From Ensifer sp. IC3342 (GTDB taxonomy: Bacteria; Pseudomonadota; Alphaproteobacteria; Rhizobiales; Rhizobiaceae): a stretch of 64,000 nucleotides of DNA. The translations under genes were made by a program, and so were the position numbers. Below, piece after piece: positions 8,804 to 17,807 of the stretch. Positions within the stretch are counted from its first letter, which is position 1. Every line of letters begins with the position of its first letter. Below the pieces are notes generated by a model. That model had not been told where the DNA came from, did no database searches, and saw only the letters and a list, made by a program, of their open reading frames with translations. The DNA is taken from positions 1,550,001-1,614,000 of the forward strand of contig NZ_JADYVE010000001.1 in the NCBI RefSeq assembly GCF_020193655.1, given 5' to 3'.

Positions 8804-11647
8804 ATGCTTGATAAGACCTACGATTCCGCAGCCGTCGACCCGCGTATTGCCAAGAAGTGGGACGAAGAAAACGCGTTTCGTGCAGGCGCCGGCTCAAAGC
8901 CCGGCGCCGAGAGCTTCTGCATTGTGATTCCGCCGCCGAATGTGACGGGGTCGTTGCATATGGGCCATGCGCTGAACAATACGCTGCAGGATATCATGGT
9001 GCGTTTCGAGCGCATGCGCGGCAAGGATGTGCTCTGGCAGCCAGGTATGGATCACGCTGGCATCGCCACACAGATGGTCGTCGAGCGTCAACTCGCGCAG
9101 AGAAAGCTGCCCGGCCGGCGCGAGATGGGGCGTGAGGCGTTTGTCGAAAAGGTCTGGGAGTGGAAGGCCGAATCCGGTGGTCTGATCTTCAACCAGCTGA
9201 AGCGGCTGGGGGCGTCATGCGATTGGTCGCGCGAGCGCTTCACCATGGATGAAGGGCTGTCCGAGGCCGTCGTCGAGGTCTTCGTCAGCCTCTATAAGGA
9301 AGGCCTGATCTATCGCGACAAGCGCCTCGTCAACTGGGACCCGAAACTGCAAACGGCGATCTCCGATATCGAAGTCGAGCAGGTCGAGGTCAATGGCCAT
9401 CTCTGGCATTTGCGGTATCCGCTGGAAGAGGGCGTCACCTATCAGCATCCGGTGGCCTTCGACGAAGACGGCAACGCGACGGAATGGGAGACTCGCGACT
9501 ATCTCGTCGTTGCGACGACGCGTCCGGAAACCATGCTTGGCGATACTGGCGTTGCGGTCCATCCGAGTGACGTCCGCTACAAGGGTATTGTCGGCAGGCA
9601 CGTGATCCTGCCGATCGTCGGGCGACGGATTCCGATCGTTGCGGATGAATACCCCGATCCGGCGACCGGCACCGGCGCCGTCAAGATGACGCCGGCCCAC
9701 GACTTCAACGATTTCGACGTCGGCAAACGGAGAGGGCTTCGTCAGGTCAATGTCCTCACTGCGGATGGACGGATCACGATCAAGAACAACGAGGACTTCC
9801 TTGAAGGCCTCGATCACCCGGCCGCGCTCCACGGCGCCTGGGATCAGCTCGAAGGTAAGGATCGTTTCGAGGCCCGCAGGATGATCGTCGAGATCCTCGA
9901 AGAGGCGGGGCTCGTCGATCACATCGAACCGCACAGGCACACTGTGCCGCATGGCGACCGCGGCGGTGTGCCGATCGAGCCGCGCCTGACCGAGCAATGG
10001 TATGTCGACGCCAAGACCTTGGCCAAGCCGGCGATTGCCGCGGTCAAGGAGGGCCGAACCAGCTTCGTTCCGAAGAATTGGGAAAAGACCTATTTCGAGT
10101 GGATGGAGAATATCCAGCCTTGGTGCATTTCGCGCCAGCTCTGGTGGGGGCACCAGATACCTGCATGGTACGGTCCCGACGGCCAGGTCTTCGTCGAGAA
10201 GACCGAGGAAGAGGCACTGCATGCCGCGATCCAGCATTATCTCGCGCATGAAGGGCCGATGAAGGCTTACGTCGAAGACCTTCTCGAAAACTTCAAGCCC
10301 GGCGAAATACTGACGCGCGACGAAGACGTCCTCGACACCTGGTTCTCGTCCGCGCTCTGGCCGTTCTCGACACTCGGCTGGCCGAACGAGACGCCGGAAC
10401 TCGAAAAATACTATCAGACCGATGTTCTGGTGACGGGCTTCGACATCATCTTCTTCTGGGTCGCCCGCATGATGATGATGGGGCTTCATTTCATGAAGGA
10501 CGCCGACGGCACGCCGGTCGAGCCGTTCCACACCGTTTACGTGCACGCGCTCGTTCGCGACAAGAACGGGCAGAAGATGTCGAAGTCGAAGGGCAACGTC
10601 ATCGATCCGTTGGAACTGATGGACGAATATGGCGCCGACGCGCTGCGCTTCACCCTGGCGATAATGGCAGCGCAGGGGCGTGACGTGAAACTTGATCCGG
10701 CCCGCATTGCCGGTTACCGCAACTTCGGCACCAAGCTCTGGAATGCGACGCGTTTCGCCGAAATGAATGGCGTGACGAACAGCGATGGGTTCATTCCCGA
10801 AGCCACGTCGCTGACAATCAACCGCTGGATTCTGACCGAGCTTTCGCGGACGATCCGCGACGTGACCGAGGCGATCGAAGGATACCGCTTCAACGAAGCA
10901 GCCGGCGGGCTCTATCGCTTTGTCTGGAACCAGTTCTGCGACTGGTACCTCGAACTGCTGAAGCCCGTTTTCAACGGCGACGACCAAGAGGCCAAGCGGG
11001 AATCGCAAGCCTGCGTCGCTTACGTGCTCGACGAGACCTACAAGCTCTTGCATCCGTTCATGCCGTTCATGACGGAGGAGCTTTGGGAGAAGACCGCTGG
11101 TCCCGGACGCGAGCGTGATACGCTGCTGTGCCATGCGGAATGGCCCTCTGCCTTCTATGCGGATGATGCTGCCGCCGACGAAATCAACTGGCTGATCGAT
11201 CTCGTCTCGGGTATTCGCTCGGTGCGTGCGGAAATGAATGTTCCGCCGGCGGCAACCGCGCCGCTTGCGATCGTCGGTGCAAATGGACTGACGAGCGAGC
11301 GGCTTGATCGGCATGCCTCGGCGATAAAGCGCCTGGCAAGAGTGGAAAGCATCGAGCATGCGGCAGGGGCGCCGCGCGGCAGCGCCCAGATCGTCGTCGC
11401 CGAAGCGACCGCCTGCCTTCCGCTCGGCAACCTTATCGACCTTTCGGCAGAGAAAATCCGGCTGGAGAAGGCAATCGCCAAGGTTGAGGTCGAGCGCGAG
11501 AGAATTCTTGGCAGGCTCGCCAACGAGAAGTTCGTCGCCAACGCGAAGGCGGAATTGGTCGAGGCAGAGCGCGAAAGGCTCATCGAGCTGGACCTGCAAA
11601 AGGATTCGCTTGGGGTCGCGCTAAGCCGCGTGTCGGAAGCGGGTTAA
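8804..11647 (+). CDS. valS: Valyl-tRNA synthetase
   Basis: Class Ia synthetase charging tRNA-Val. The 947-residue product carries PPNVTGSLHMGHAL (HIGH motif, near residue 50), the CP1 editing domain with TTRPETMLGDTGVAV, the WCISRQLWWGHQIPAWY stretch, KMSKSKGNVIDPLEL (KMSKS motif, near residue 591), an anticodon-binding domain, and the C-terminal coiled coil (LEKAIAKVEVERERILGRL). I start it at the ATG at 8804 (MLDKTYDSAA); a longer frame to 8741 lacks family resemblance. Length is normal for the family. Confidence 0.97.
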   Translation: MLDKTYDSAAVDPRIAKKWDEENAFRAGAGSKPGAESFCIVIPPPNVTGSLHMGHALNNTLQDIMVRFERMRGKDVLWQPGMDHAGIATQMVVERQLAQRKLPGRREMGREAFVEKVWEWKAESGGLIFNQLKRLGASCDWSRERFTMDEGLSEAVVEVFVSLYKEGLIYRDKRLVNWDPKLQTAISDIEVEQVEVNGHLWHLRYPLEEGVTYQHPVAFDEDGNATEWETRDYLVVATTRPETMLGDTGVAVHPSDVRYKGIVGRHVILPIVGRRIPIVADEYPDPATGTGAVKMTPAHDFNDFDVGKRRGLRQVNVLTADGRITIKNNEDFLEGLDHPAALHGAWDQLEGKDRFEARRMIVEILEEAGLVDHIEPHRHTVPHGDRGGVPIEPRLTEQWYVDAKTLAKPAIAAVKEGRTSFVPKNWEKTYFEWMENIQPWCISRQLWWGHQIPAWYGPDGQVFVEKTEEEALHAAIQHYLAHEGPMKAYVEDLLENFKPGEILTRDEDVLDTWFSSALWPFSTLGWPNETPELEKYYQTDVLVTGFDIIFFWVARMMMMGLHFMKDADGTPVEPFHTVYVHALVRDKNGQKMSKSKGNVIDPLELMDEYGADALRFTLAIMAAQGRDVKLDPARIAGYRNFGTKLWNATRFAEMNGVTNSDGFIPEATSLTINRWILTELSRTIRDVTEAIEGYRFNEAAGGLYRFVWNQFCDWYLELLKPVFNGDDQEAKRESQACVAYVLDETYKLLHPFMPFMTEELWEKTAGPGRERDTLLCHAEWPSAFYADDAAADEINWLIDLVSGIRSVRAEMNVPPAATAPLAIVGANGLTSERLDRHASAIKRLARVESIEHAAGAPRGSAQIVVAEATACLPLGNLIDLSAEKIRLEKAIAKVEVERERILGRLANEKFVANAKAELVEAERERLIELDLQKDSLGVALSRVSEAG

Positions 11648-11689
11648 AGCAAAGGGAAGGCGCACGCTTTTCCGTCGAAGAACAAATGC

Positions 11690-11720
11690 AATCCGCGGCA
11701 GAAATGCCGCGGATTTTCTA
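11690..11720 (+). terminator. Rho-independent terminator of valS
   Basis: Perfect 11-bp stem AATCCGCGGCA / TGCCGCGGATT with a GAAA tetraloop, followed by TTCTATT, 42 bases after the valS stop. The remainder of the gap (11721-12106) is relatively AT-rich and holds no gene I can support; it must contain the promoter of the FadL-like gene. Confidence 0.85.
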
Positions 11721-12106
11721 TTACGCGACCGGGAACTTCGAATCAGATCTCGATCAGACGCGATGGAGCACTGCAATACACGCCTTGGTTTTATTGGCAA
11801 CTTGCCCAAAAGATGCTTGCGGCTAAACGGCGCAAAAAGCGAAATTGTTGTTGCTCGGCCACACTTCGTCGTGGAAGTGGAATATTTTTTTCAACTATCC
11901 GGAATGCATGACCTTCGTTGGAAAACTGTTCCAGGATTCCCGAATTGTGTCTAGATCTTGAAATTCTTACGTAAATCTAATGGCCGACCCGCTGCCCGAT
12001 CCCGCGAGTCCGCGGTTTGCCATTTCACGCAATCGTGAGGATACTCCCCGCCAAGCGCGACATGAGGTGGATTGTCGCACACTGAAAGTGCAGGGGGAGG
12101 AGCTTG

Positions 12107-13366
12107 ATGGCTCAAACGGGAATGAAGAAAGGCATTTTGGCGGTCATCGCCGGAATGCTCGTGGTATCGGCTGCGCACGCTGGGGGGCTTGAGCGCAGCG
12201 GTTACAATATCGATCTGCTATTCGACCCGTCGGACTATGCGGCGGAAGGAACGGCGACCTACGTCAATCCGCAACGCGAACTGAAGAATGTTGTCGATAC
12301 CGACACGACGTCGGCCTTTCCTCCACCAGGTACCGGTCCTGGTGGCGGTAACCTGAATTATCGTCCAAATAGCGTCGAGGACACGGAAAGTTATTGGGCG
12401 CCCCGCATCGGCGTAAAGGCTGCTTTGGGTGACAGTATTGACTGTATGGCGGACTACTCGCAGCCTTGGGGCGCCCACACCAATCCCGGCCAGAATTGGG
12501 CCGGCGCGAACAACAACATCGAAACGAAGGTCGAGAGCGACAACTACGCAGCGACATGCTCCTACAAGTGGGAGATGGGGCCCGGTATCGTCCGTATCAT
12601 CGGCGGTTCCTTCTACCAGGAAGTGGGCGGCTTTAAGGAACGGCTTGTGCAGGACTTCACGGGTACGCCGGTTCCTTTCTCGGGCATAGGCCGACTGGAT
12701 CTCGAGGGCGACGGTTGGGGTTGGCGGACGGGCGTAGCCTACGAGATCCCGGAATACGCGATGCGGGCTAGCCTCGTGTACAACAGTGCCGTCGATCTCG
12801 ACAACCTTGCCGGCACGATCGATCTACGAAATGTCCGAGGTCCAGCGCCCGTGAACTTCTATGGTGTATCGGGCTCCGCTTCGATGCCGGATTCCTTGGA
12901 GTTGAAGGTCCAGTCGGGTATTGCGCCGGGGTGGCTAGCGTTTGGCGCGGTCAAATGGACGGACTGGAGCCAACTGCAGGTATTGGAATTCTGCCCGGCT
13001 GGCGGCGGTAGTCTTGTGCAACCGTGCACCACACTCGACCTTCTTTATCGCGATGGCTGGACCGTCACGGGCGGCATCGGCCACAAGTTTAACGATCAGT
13101 GGAGCGGCGCAGTGAGCCTCACCTGGGACCGCGGTACCAGCCACGGCTATGGCTCGCAGACGGACACTTGGACCTTGGGAACGGGCGTCTCCTACACGCC
13201 GACACAGAACGTTGAGTTCCGTCTTGCCGGCATTGTCGGGATCCTGACGAGCGGCAGCTCCGGCCCGGTCGATTTCAATGGTGACGTGATCGGCGACGAT
13301 GTCTCCTATGACTTCGACAATGATTTCGTCGGCGCAATCTCGACATCGTTAAAGGTCAAGTTCTGA
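12107..13366 (+). CDS. FadL/OMPP1-family outer-membrane transport protein
   Basis: Members of the OmpP1/FadL/TodX family are 14-stranded outer-membrane barrels that import hydrophobic compounds such as long-chain fatty acids. The 419-residue product has a signal peptide (MKKGILAVIAGMLVVSAAHA, cleavage before GGLER), repeated alternating-hydrophobic strands, the YEIPEYAMRASLVYNS segment typical of the family, and a C-terminal strand ending in LKVKF with terminal Phe as in BamA substrates. The start ATG at 12107 has a strong GGGGGAGGAG 7-16 bases upstream. It stands alone between terminators. The substrate cannot be read from sequence. Confidence 0.88.
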   Translation: MAQTGMKKGILAVIAGMLVVSAAHAGGLERSGYNIDLLFDPSDYAAEGTATYVNPQRELKNVVDTDTTSAFPPPGTGPGGGNLNYRPNSVEDTESYWAPRIGVKAALGDSIDCMADYSQPWGAHTNPGQNWAGANNNIETKVESDNYAATCSYKWEMGPGIVRIIGGSFYQEVGGFKERLVQDFTGTPVPFSGIGRLDLEGDGWGWRTGVAYEIPEYAMRASLVYNSAVDLDNLAGTIDLRNVRGPAPVNFYGVSGSASMPDSLELKVQSGIAPGWLAFGAVKWTDWSQLQVLEFCPAGGGSLVQPCTTLDLLYRDGWTVTGGIGHKFNDQWSGAVSLTWDRGTSHGYGSQTDTWTLGTGVSYTPTQNVEFRLAGIVGILTSGSSGPVDFNGDVIGDDVSYDFDNDFVGAISTSLKVKF

Positions 13367-13388
13367 TCCCATCGATTGGCGTGTTTGA

Positions 13389-13416
13389 GGCCCGGTTTCA
13401 CCGGGCCTTACTCTTA
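13389..13416 (+). terminator. Terminator after the FadL-like gene
   Basis: Stem GGCCCGG / CCGGGCC with loop TTTCA, followed by TTACTCTTATT, 22 bases after the stop. Confidence 0.8.
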
Positions 13417-13457
13417 TTGGCGCTGCGCATTTTCGGCTGACGGCACCATTTTATGAG

Positions 13458-13469
13458 CATTCATGAATG
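13458..13469. promoter_or_regulatory. 12-bp perfect palindrome upstream of exoR
   Basis: CATTCATGAATG is a perfect palindrome about 375 bases before the exoR start, in a 477-base gap (13367-13843) that otherwise holds a terminator and no gene. It could be an operator or a chance AT-rich palindrome. Confidence 0.3.
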
Positions 13470-13625
13470 TGACGATTCAGCAACACATTTGCTGCTATGG
13501 TTTGCTAGTATCGTGGCCGGTTCAAAAATGTCCATTTCCCGCCACAAAATGAGAGCAGCGATGATAGCAGCAAATGTGCGATCGAGTGCAGTACCTGCGT
13601 TTTGAGGTGAATTGAGTTTGTGTGC

Positions 13626-13635
13626 TGTCATGACA
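13626..13635. promoter_or_regulatory. 10-bp perfect palindrome upstream of exoR
   Basis: TGTCATGACA lies about 210 bases upstream of the exoR start codon. It is a dyad of the size bound by many dimeric regulators. No experimental role is claimed. Confidence 0.3.
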
Positions 13636-13843
13636 TCCCGTCGCAATTGGCATCAAACGCCTTGCCTATCCGTGATCGGCATTGGGGGAGGAGATGCGCG
13701 GGAAAATTTAGCGACAGATACGCATGGTCTTAGCCTTGCTGGGAAGCTGTGAGCACTCGAATGGCAAGCGACCGTGCATGGATTGATGTTTGCAGCGGTG
13801 GTGAGTTCGGCGTTGCCGGCTGGAACGGAAGAAATTGATTGTG

Positions 13844-14650
13844 ATGCTCGCGGGTGAATTCAAGTCGCTTAGGGTTGCGGTGCTCGGTATGTCGCTGGCG
13901 GTTGTTGCCTCGACCGCAGGGCCGGCACGAGCGTTCGATCCCGGGGCGGGCGTTTCCAAGGAATCGGGCCCGTTCGCCCTGTTCAAGTTTGGCTTTTCCG
14001 CCTACAAGAACGGCAGGAAGGACGAGGCGGTCGAGGCCTATCGTTATGCCGCCGAAAAGGGACATACGGGGTCGCGCTGGGCGCTCGCCAATATGTATGC
14101 CTATGGCGACGGGGTCGCGGAGAACGACCTAGAGGCGTTCAAGATCTACAGCGAAATTGCCCAGCAGGGCGTAGAACCCGGGTCCGAAGACACGGGTTAT
14201 TTCGTCAATGCGTTGATCTCGCTTGCCGGCTACTATCGGCGCGGCATTCCCGACAGCCCGGTGAAGGTCGATTTGGCGCAGGCGCGTCAGTTGTATTTCC
14301 AGGCAGCATCGACATTTGGCGTCGCGGAGGCGCAATTCCAGCTGGCGCGGATGCTGCTTTCGGGCGAGGGCGGCACGGTCAATGTACAACAGGCCAAGAA
14401 GTGGTTGAACCGCGCACGCAAGAATGGTCATGCGGGAGCCATGGGCGTGTTCGGAAACGTCATCTTTCAGGAAGGCCAGACCGTTCGCGGCCTTGCCTAC
14501 ATGACTGCGGCGCTCGACCAGTGTTCGCCGAAGGACAGGCCCTGGCTGCAGTCGATGCAGGAGCAGGCCTTCTCGCTGGCGACTGAAGACGACCGCCGCG
14601 TGGCGATCACCATGTCGCAGAACATGCACCTGCAGGCCGACGACGACTAG
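13844..14650 (+). CDS. exoR: ExoR, periplasmic Sel1-repeat regulator of exopolysaccharide synthesis
   Basis: In S. meliloti ExoR is a periplasmic inhibitor of the ExoS sensor kinase; its loss switches on succinoglycan, lowers motility and blocks symbiosis via ExoS-ChvI. The 268-residue product matches the known length and begins MLAGEFKSLRVAVLGMSLAV, with signal-peptide cleavage expected after PARA (residue 30). The mature part is a run of Sel1-like repeats, such as AVEAYRYAAEKGHTGSRWAL and AKKWLNRARKNGHAGAM. I chose the ATG at 13844 for agreement with that length; in-frame GTG (13841) and TTG (13835) would add residues. It is monocistronic: a RIME1-type repeat and the convergent xthA follow. 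Confidence 0.93.
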   Translation: MLAGEFKSLRVAVLGMSLAVVASTAGPARAFDPGAGVSKESGPFALFKFGFSAYKNGRKDEAVEAYRYAAEKGHTGSRWALANMYAYGDGVAENDLEAFKIYSEIAQQGVEPGSEDTGYFVNALISLAGYYRRGIPDSPVKVDLAQARQLYFQAASTFGVAEAQFQLARMLLSGEGGTVNVQQAKKWLNRARKNGHAGAMGVFGNVIFQEGQTVRGLAYMTAALDQCSPKDRPWLQSMQEQAFSLATEDDRRVAITMSQNMHLQADDD

Positions 14651-14658
14651 ATCAGACC

Positions 14659-14755
14659 TCCAGCGCCGCACGTCTTATGAGATGCGCAAAGCAGGCTGCA
14701 GCACTTTGAATATTTTGTCCTTAGCTCGGCTACGATCCAAGGAAAAATGCAGCAG
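14659..14755 (+). repeat. RIME1-type element, copy 2
   Basis: Degenerate copy of the repeat at 7615, retaining AGCGCCGCACGTCTTATGA, GCAGCACTTTGAAT and TCCTTAGCTCGGCTACGATC. It fills almost the whole 108-base space between the convergent exoR and xthA stop codons, so it may serve as the shared transcription end. Confidence 0.75.
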
Positions 14756-14758
14756 TGG

Positions 14759-15550
14759 CTACGCCGGTTCGAAGGCGAATTTGCCTGCGACCGGCACGTG
14801 GTCGGACGGTTTTTCCCAGGAGCGCACGTGTTTTTCTATCGACGTGGACACGAGCTTGTCGGCTGCTTCCGGCGACATCATCAGGTGATCGATGCGAATG
14901 CCGAAATTTTTCGGCCAGCATCCGGCCTGATAATCCCAGAATGAATAAAGCGGCACCTCGTCCGAAGTGGCGCGCACGGCGTCCGTGAAACCGAGATTGC
15001 GAAGGCGCCGGAAAGCCGCCCGTGTTTCCGGCAGGAAGAGCGCGTCGTTCTGCCAGACCTTGACGTCCCAGCAGTCGTGGGCTTCCGGAATGACATTGTA
15101 GTCGCCAGCGAGGATGAACGGTTCTTCGAGGCTCAGCCGCTGCTCCGCAAAGCTGGCCAAACGCTGCATCCAGCCCAGCTTGTAGGCGTATTTTTCGCTG
15201 TCAACGGGATTTCCATTCGGCAGGTAGAGGCAGCACACACGGATCACGCCGCCTTTGACGGAGAAAACGCCCTCTATGAAGCGTGCCTGTTCATCCATGT
15301 CATCTCCCGGCAGTCCGCGATTGATTTCGTCCGGCCGCAATTTCGAGAGCAGTGCAACGCCGTTGAAACCCTTTTGGCCGTGCGTTTCGACGTGGTAGCC
15401 GAGTGCTTCGATCTCACTCCTCGGAAATGCATCGTCCACTGACTTGATTTCCTGCAGGCAGGCGATGTCGGGGTTTGATTCCTTCAGCCAGGCGACGAGG
15501 CCGTCGAGGCGCGCCTTGGCGCCGTTGATGTTCCAGGTGGCAATCTTCAT
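14759..15550 (-). CDS. xthA: Exonuclease III family AP endonuclease
   Basis: XthA cuts DNA 5' to abasic sites and has 3'-5' exonuclease and phosphatase activity in base excision repair. The 263-residue product starts MKIATWNINGAKARLDGL and shows the metal/catalytic motifs of the family: LQEIK, AGDYNVIP, GIRIDHLMMS and the terminal SDHVPV. The frame stays open far upstream (to 16123) over the cls gene, but the MKIATWN start at 15550 is typical of the family. Divergent from cls with 207 bases between the starts, convergent with exoR. Confidence 0.95.
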   Translation of the reverse strand: MKIATWNINGAKARLDGLVAWLKESNPDIACLQEIKSVDDAFPRSEIEALGYHVETHGQKGFNGVALLSKLRPDEINRGLPGDDMDEQARFIEGVFSVKGGVIRVCCLYLPNGNPVDSEKYAYKLGWMQRLASFAEQRLSLEEPFILAGDYNVIPEAHDCWDVKVWQNDALFLPETRAAFRRLRNLGFTDAVRATSDEVPLYSFWDYQAGCWPKNFGIRIDHLMMSPEAADKLVSTSIEKHVRSWEKPSDHVPVAGKFAFEPA

Positions 15551-15757
15551 GGCCAGCGTCGCCTTTCTTATCGATGAATCCTTGCGGACGATTCGTTGTA
15601 GCGGCTGCGAATTCTTTTGACAAATCCGATACCTGCAACATCGGTGGCGCCGAGGGGATGCCATCGGACGCTGGCGCGATCGCGCTCTCCGCGCGTCGTG
15701 TTTCTGCTGACGGTTGCAGGAATTGATTCCGCCCTGTCTGGCTCTATAGTCCCCCGC

Positions 15758-17221
15758 ATGATCGAGTTCGTCGAAAACTACTGGCCGCATTTTCTGGCGC
15801 TGCTTTCTTTCGCCTTGGGTATACCGGCGATCGTCCACGCAGCGATGACCAAGGACGACGTGCGCGCCGCCGCCGGCTGGGTAGGCGTCGTCCTCCTGTC
15901 GCCCGTGATAGGGGCGGTGGTCTACGCGGTTGCGGGCATCAATCGCATTCGTCGCACGTCCATCGGCCTGCAGCGCTCGTTGCTGCGCCCGCGAGGTGCA
16001 GATCAATTCGGCCGTTACGACGTCACGCATGACGAAATCGCCATCGGCTTCGGGCATCGCTTTGCTGCGATGAAGATGCTGGGCGACAGGGTCGCGCGGC
16101 ATGCGATGTCGACGGGAAACCACATCACCATGTTGGAAGGTGGCGACACCGTCTATGCCGCAATGCTCGAGGAAATTGCCAGTGCGCGCCGCGGTATCCT
16201 TATCGAAACCTACATCTTCGACAGGGATCCGATCGGCCTGCGCTTTGCCGACGCGCTGATCGCTGCCGCTAAGCGCGGTGTCAGCGTCAGAGTGCTGATC
16301 GATGCGGTCGGGGCGCGCTATTCGGTGCCAAGCATCGTCAGCTATCTCAAGGAAGGCGGGGTACCGACCGCGGTCTTCAACGGCAACATCATCATGGGGC
16401 TGAGACTACCCTATGCGAATCTCAGAACCCACCGGAAGATTCTGGTGGTCGATGGCGTCGTCGCTTTCGCCGGCGGCATGAACATTCGCGCGGGTTTCAC
16501 GACCGAAATGGCGGGAGAGGCGGCCTCCTTCGATACGCATTTCCGTGTCACCGGACCCGTTGTTGCCGACATTTTCCAGGTCGCAGCGGAGGACTGGCAA
16601 TTTTCAAGCGGAGAGAGCCTCGAGGGCGACGAATGGAAGATCGGGGTGCTGGCGGAGATGCCGGATGCGCCTCCGGTCTTCATGCGCGCCGTCCCGTCCG
16701 GACCGGACAGCACGAACGAGACCAATCACAAGATGCTGATGGGTGCCTTCTCCGTTGCGCGCAAGCATATCCGCCTGATGTCGCCGTATTTCCTGCCGGA
16801 TAAGGAACTGGTCAGCTCGCTGGTGACTGCCGCCCGCAGGGGTGTGGATGTGGACATCGTCGTGCCGGCAGTCAACAACCTGACGCTCATCGATCGGGCG
16901 ATGACCGCCCAGTTCGACCAGGTTCTCAAAGGCCATTGCCGGGTGTGGCGGGCGAAGGGAGCGTTCAACCATTCCAAGCTGATGGTCGTCGATGAGCGTT
17001 GGGCCTATGTCGGTTCGAGCAATCTCGACCCGCGCTCACTGCGGCTTAATTTCGAGTTCGATCTCGAAGTCCTCGACGATGCCTTTGCGCAGGCAGTCAG
17101 CAATAAGATCTGTGCGACATTGACGTTGGCGGAGGAGGTTACGCTTGCGGAACTGCGCAAGCAGCCTTTCCTCAATCGTCTGGCGAACCGCCTTCTCTGG
17201 CTGGGGTCACCCTATCTTTAG
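15758..17221 (+). CDS. cls: Cardiolipin synthase (phospholipase D family)
   Basis: Makes cardiolipin from two phosphatidylglycerols at the inner membrane. The 487-residue product has two N-terminal membrane helices (FLALLSFALGIPAIV and GVVLLSPVIGAVVYAVAG) and two PLD/HKD motifs, HRKILVVDGVVAFAGGMN near residue 225 and HSKLMVVDERWAYVGSSN near residue 405. The start MIEFVENYW at 15758 gives the usual family length; the longer frame to 15617 is not supported. Confidence 0.94.
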   Translation: MIEFVENYWPHFLALLSFALGIPAIVHAAMTKDDVRAAAGWVGVVLLSPVIGAVVYAVAGINRIRRTSIGLQRSLLRPRGADQFGRYDVTHDEIAIGFGHRFAAMKMLGDRVARHAMSTGNHITMLEGGDTVYAAMLEEIASARRGILIETYIFDRDPIGLRFADALIAAAKRGVSVRVLIDAVGARYSVPSIVSYLKEGGVPTAVFNGNIIMGLRLPYANLRTHRKILVVDGVVAFAGGMNIRAGFTTEMAGEAASFDTHFRVTGPVVADIFQVAAEDWQFSSGESLEGDEWKIGVLAEMPDAPPVFMRAVPSGPDSTNETNHKMLMGAFSVARKHIRLMSPYFLPDKELVSSLVTAARRGVDVDIVVPAVNNLTLIDRAMTAQFDQVLKGHCRVWRAKGAFNHSKLMVVDERWAYVGSSNLDPRSLRLNFEFDLEVLDDAFAQAVSNKICATLTLAEEVTLAELRKQPFLNRLANRLLWLGSPYL

Positions 17222-17260
17222 CCAGAGCTTGTTTGCGGGACGAGAAGCGCTGACCTATCG

Positions 17261-17593
17261 TCAGATAGAAAAGCTCGTCCCGCAGCCGCAACTTGCAACG
17301 GCATTCGGATTCTTGATCTGAAAGGACTGGCCGAGCAGGTTATCGACGAAATCGATTTCCGAGCCGCCCATATAGATGAGGGATAGGCTGTCGATCAGGA
17401 CCTTGGCGCTTCCCTTTTCGAGAACCAGATCGTCATCGTTCTCAGCGTCGACGAGATCGAATTTGTAGGAGAAACCGGAGCAGCCGCCACCTTCGACGGA
17501 GACGCGCATCGCGCTCTTGTTCTTCTCCGCCTGGAGAATGGCAGCGATGCGCTTGGCAGCCGCATCGGAAAGGGTGACTGTTTCCTGTGTCAT
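17261..17593 (-). CDS. erpA: HesB/IscA-family iron-sulfur insertion protein (ErpA-like)
   Basis: A-type carrier delivering Fe-S clusters to apo-proteins. The 110-residue protein has the three conserved cysteines of the family: C38 in GGGCSGFSY and C102/C104 in the terminal CGCG. The start has a near-perfect AGGAGG seven bases upstream. It is divergent from dgt, a pairing common in rhizobia. IscA versus ErpA naming cannot be settled from sequence alone. Confidence 0.9.
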   Translation of the reverse strand: MTQETVTLSDAAAKRIAAILQAEKNKSAMRVSVEGGGCSGFSYKFDLVDAENDDDLVLEKGSAKVLIDSLSLIYMGGSEIDFVDNLLGQSFQIKNPNAVASCGCGTSFSI

Positions 17594-17807
17594 TGTGTGC
17601 CTCCTGCCGGGGTCAAGAACCGGAGAGATTCGTTTTCGCGCTTGGCATTCCAGGGATTAAGCCGGAAAATCGGCCTTAAAAACCGCTGCCAAACCATTGT
17701 TCCGTCTTCAGGACCTCTCGACAGTTCGCCGCGGCTTTCCTGTAGCGTACACTATAGGTATGAAGGCTTGAATGTCCCGTCAATGGGACGGCCGGCACAG
17801 GTGAGAA

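Noticed and set aside
9215-11599. A 794-codon open frame antisense to valS
   Set aside because: It lies fully opposite a certain gene, its protein is a low-complexity Arg/His-rich mixture with no domain, and high-GC codon bias readily makes such antisense frames.
11763-11954. A 63-codon frame between the valS terminator and the FadL-like gene
   Set aside because: No recognisable motif, poor codon bias, no ribosome-binding site; most likely non-coding.
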